DNA from: Flavobacteriia bacterium
GTDB taxonomy: Bacteria > Bacteroidota > Bacteroidia > Flavobacteriales > Flavobacteriaceae
Direction: 5' to 3'
NCBI GenBank assembly: GCA_018500075.1
Contig: JAHBAN010000139.1
Location: 1 to 5,126, forward strand
Length of the DNA stretch: 5,126 nt
Shown here: one piece after another, positions 3,386-5,126 of the stretch
Layout of the letters: every line of letters begins with the position of its first letter
Position numbering within the stretch: position 1 is the first letter of the stretch
The notes under the pieces: generated by a model
What the model was told of the DNA's origin: nothing
Database searches by the model: none
What the model saw: the letters and a program-made list of their open reading frames with translations, nothing else
Made by a program: the position numbers and the translations under genes

Positions 3386-5126
3386 ATGACATTCGGCAAA
3401 GGCTGCCACCTTCACCTGATCGACGGCTCCGCCTTCATCTTCCGCGCCTATCACGCGCTGCCCCCGCTCACCCGCAAGTCCGATGGCCTGCCCATCGGTG
3501 CGGTCGCCGGCTTTTGCAATATGTTGCACCGCTACGTCGAAGGCAACACAGGCCCCGACGCGCCCACCCATGTCGCGGTGATCTTTGACAAAGGTTCCCA
3601 CACCTTCCGCAACGATATGTATGACCTCTACAAAGCCAACCGCGAGGCCATGCCCGAAGATCTGCGCCCGCAAATGCCGCTCACCCGCCGCGCCACCGAG
3701 GCGTTCAACATCGCCTGCAAAGAGCTTGAGGGCTATGAGGCCGACGACATGATCGCGACACTGGCGGTTCAGGCCCGCGAGGCCGGCGGGCGCGTCACGA
3801 TTATCTCCTCCGACAAAGACCTGATGCAGCTCGTCGGCGGTGGCGTCGAAATGCTCGACGCGATGAAAAACCGCCGGATCGACCGCGACGGCGTGCATGA
3901 GAAATTCGGCGTCTACCCCGAGCGCGTGGTCGATGTGCAGGCGCTCGCTGGCGACTCTGTCGATAACGTCCCCGGCGCGCCCGGCATCGGCATCAAAACC
4001 GCCGCGCTGCTGATCAACGAATACGGCTCCCTCGAAGAGCTGCTCGACCGCGCCGGCGAAATCAAACAGCCCAAGCGCCGCGAAACGCTGATCGAACACC
4101 GCGCCCAGATCGAGCTGTCCAAACGCCTCGTCCAGCTTGATTGCGAAACGCCGCTCGACTTCACCCTTGATGATCTTGAGGTGCAAGACCCCGACGCCGA
4201 CACACTGCTCGGCTTTCTCGCCGAAATGGAGTTTCGCACGCTCTCCAAGCGGATCGCCGACCAGCTCGGCGCAGAGGCCCCCGAGATCGTGGAGCCGGAC
4301 ACGCCCGCCGCCCCCGCAGGCGCGCCCGAAGCCCCCGCCTTTGGCGCGGCAACCTACGAGAAGGTCACCACCGCCGAGGCGCTGGACGCCTGGATCGCCA
4401 AGGCGCGCGCTTGCGGCTATGTGGCGGTGGATACCGAAACCACTGGCCTTGACGAAATGCGCGCCGATCTTGTCGGCGTCTCGCTCTGCGTAGAGGCGGG
4501 CCATGCCTGCTATATCCCGCTGGCACATAAAGAGGGCGAAGAAGGCCAGCTTTTCGGCACAAACGAGCTGACCGAAGGGCAAATGCCGCTGGAACAGTGC
4601 CTATCCCTGCTCAAACCGCTGTTGATAGACCCCTCGGTGATCAAAATCGGGCAGAACATGAAATATGACGCCAAGATGCTCAAACGCTACGGCGTCGATA
4701 TTGCCCCGATAGATGACACGATGCTCATGTCCTATGCCCTGCACGCGGGCCAACACAACCACGGCATGGACGCCCTCTCGGAGCGCTACCTCGGCCATAC
4801 GCCGATCCCCATCAAATCGCTCCTCGGCGGCGGCAAATCCGCGATCACATTTGACCGTGTCGCCATTGACGATGCGGTGACATACGCCGCCGAGGACGCC
4901 GACATCACCCTGCGCCTCTGGCAGCTCTTCAAGCCACAGCTCGCAGCGCAAAAAGTCACCTCGGTCTATGAGCGGCTCGAACGCCCGCTTGTGCCCGTTC
5001 TGGCAGACATGGAAATGCACGGCATCAAAGTCGACCGCGACACGCTCAGCCGGATGTCAAACGCTTTCGCGCAGAAAATGGCCGGGCTGGAAGCCGAAAT
5101 TCACACCCTCGCAGGCCGCAGCTTCA
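3386..5126 (+). CDS. polA: DNA polymerase I, N-terminal 580 residues (cut by window edge)
   Basis: DNA polymerase I fills gaps and removes RNA primers in replication and repair. Residues 1 to about 290 form the 5'-3' exonuclease: Asp13 (LIDGSAFIFRAYHA), Asp68 (VIFDKG), YEADD (117-121), SSDKD (141-145), GDSVDN (189-194) and the helix-hairpin-helix GIGIKTA (200-206). An Ala/Pro-rich linker (about 295-325) follows. The 3'-5' proofreading domain keeps all catalytic motifs: VDTET with Asp349 and Glu351, NMKYD with Asp428, and YAAED with Tyr500 and Asp504. The enzyme should therefore proofread, like E. coli and unlike Taq Pol I. The polymerase domain begins near residue 528 (YERLERPLVPVLADMEMHGI) and is cut off; the full protein is probably about 930 residues. 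The start is supported by GGGGAG eight bases upstream; the ATG at 3370 is out of frame. The gene sits 320 bases after the zinc-finger gene, beyond a terminator, so it has its own transcript. Confidence 0.97.
   Translation, partial: MTFGKGCHLHLIDGSAFIFRAYHALPPLTRKSDGLPIGAVAGFCNMLHRYVEGNTGPDAPTHVAVIFDKGSHTFRNDMYDLYKANREAMPEDLRPQMPLTRRATEAFNIACKELEGYEADDMIATLAVQAREAGGRVTIISSDKDLMQLVGGGVEMLDAMKNRRIDRDGVHEKFGVYPERVVDVQALAGDSVDNVPGAPGIGIKTAALLINEYGSLEELLDRAGEIKQPKRRETLIEHRAQIELSKRLVQLDCETPLDFTLDDLEVQDPDADTLLGFLAEMEFRTLSKRIADQLGAEAPEIVEPDTPAAPAGAPEAPAFGAATYEKVTTAEALDAWIAKARACGYVAVDTETTGLDEMRADLVGVSLCVEAGHACYIPLAHKEGEEGQLFGTNELTEGQMPLEQCLSLLKPLLIDPSVIKIGQNMKYDAKMLKRYGVDIAPIDDTMLMSYALHAGQHNHGMDALSERYLGHTPIPIKSLLGGGKSAITFDRVAIDDAVTYAAEDADITLRLWQLFKPQLAAQKVTSVYERLERPLVPVLADMEMHGIKVDRDTLSRMSNAFAQKMAGLEAEIHTLAGRSF

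Noticed and set aside
3368..4582. Long minus-strand frame (404 codons) opposite polA
   Set aside because: polA motifs are complete and in order on the plus strand; the opposite frame is low-complexity and has no family signature.
1..5126. tRNA, rRNA or known riboswitch
   Set aside because: No tRNA-like T-loop or acceptor pairing, rRNA-like segment or recognised riboswitch core was seen by eye on either strand.

Overview
The window looks like chromosomal DNA of an alphaproteobacterium, most likely a marine member of the Rhodobacteraceae (Roseobacter group). The grounds are the high-GC, C/G-ending codon use, the tiny CHCC zinc-finger protein of the kind linked to alphaproteobacterial complex I, the GT14-type glycosyltransferase with a long C-terminal extension, and the DNA polymerase I with intact proofreading motifs. 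This placement comes from reading protein motifs by eye; no search was run.

Layout. (1) Positions 1-222, minus strand: the N-terminal 74 residues of an MmgE/PrpD-family protein, cut by the window edge. An imperfect hairpin in its leader buries the Shine-Dalgarno sequence. (2) 291-1109, minus: a sulfotransferase (family 2 type) with both PAPS-binding motifs. (3) 1110-1248: a divergent, AT-rich promoter region with a perfect 6-3-6 inverted repeat. (4) 1249-2826, plus: a 525-residue branching-type (GT14) glycosyltransferase with an extra C-terminal domain. (5) 2823-2851: a good sigma70-like promoter overlapping the glycosyltransferase stop codon, followed by a 59-residue zinc-finger protein gene (2887-3066) and a strong intrinsic terminator (3092-3116). 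(6) 3117-3385: a non-coding gap dominated by a large inverted-repeat element with a perfect 18-bp arm pair and several nested or competing hairpins. (7) 3386-5126, plus: polA, cut by the window edge just after the polymerase domain begins.

How the parts may work together. The divergent sulfotransferase and glycosyltransferase plausibly build and sulfate a surface glycan; this is inferred from families and adjacency only. The zinc-finger gene appears to be its own short transcription unit with its own promoter and terminator. polA and the MmgE/PrpD gene are housekeeping or metabolic genes with no obvious link to the glycan pair.

The least explained stretch is the structured intergenic element at about 3150-3320, between the terminator and polA. 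It could be a non-autonomous repeat (MITE or REP-like) or a structured RNA in the polA leader. Sequence alone does not decide between these.
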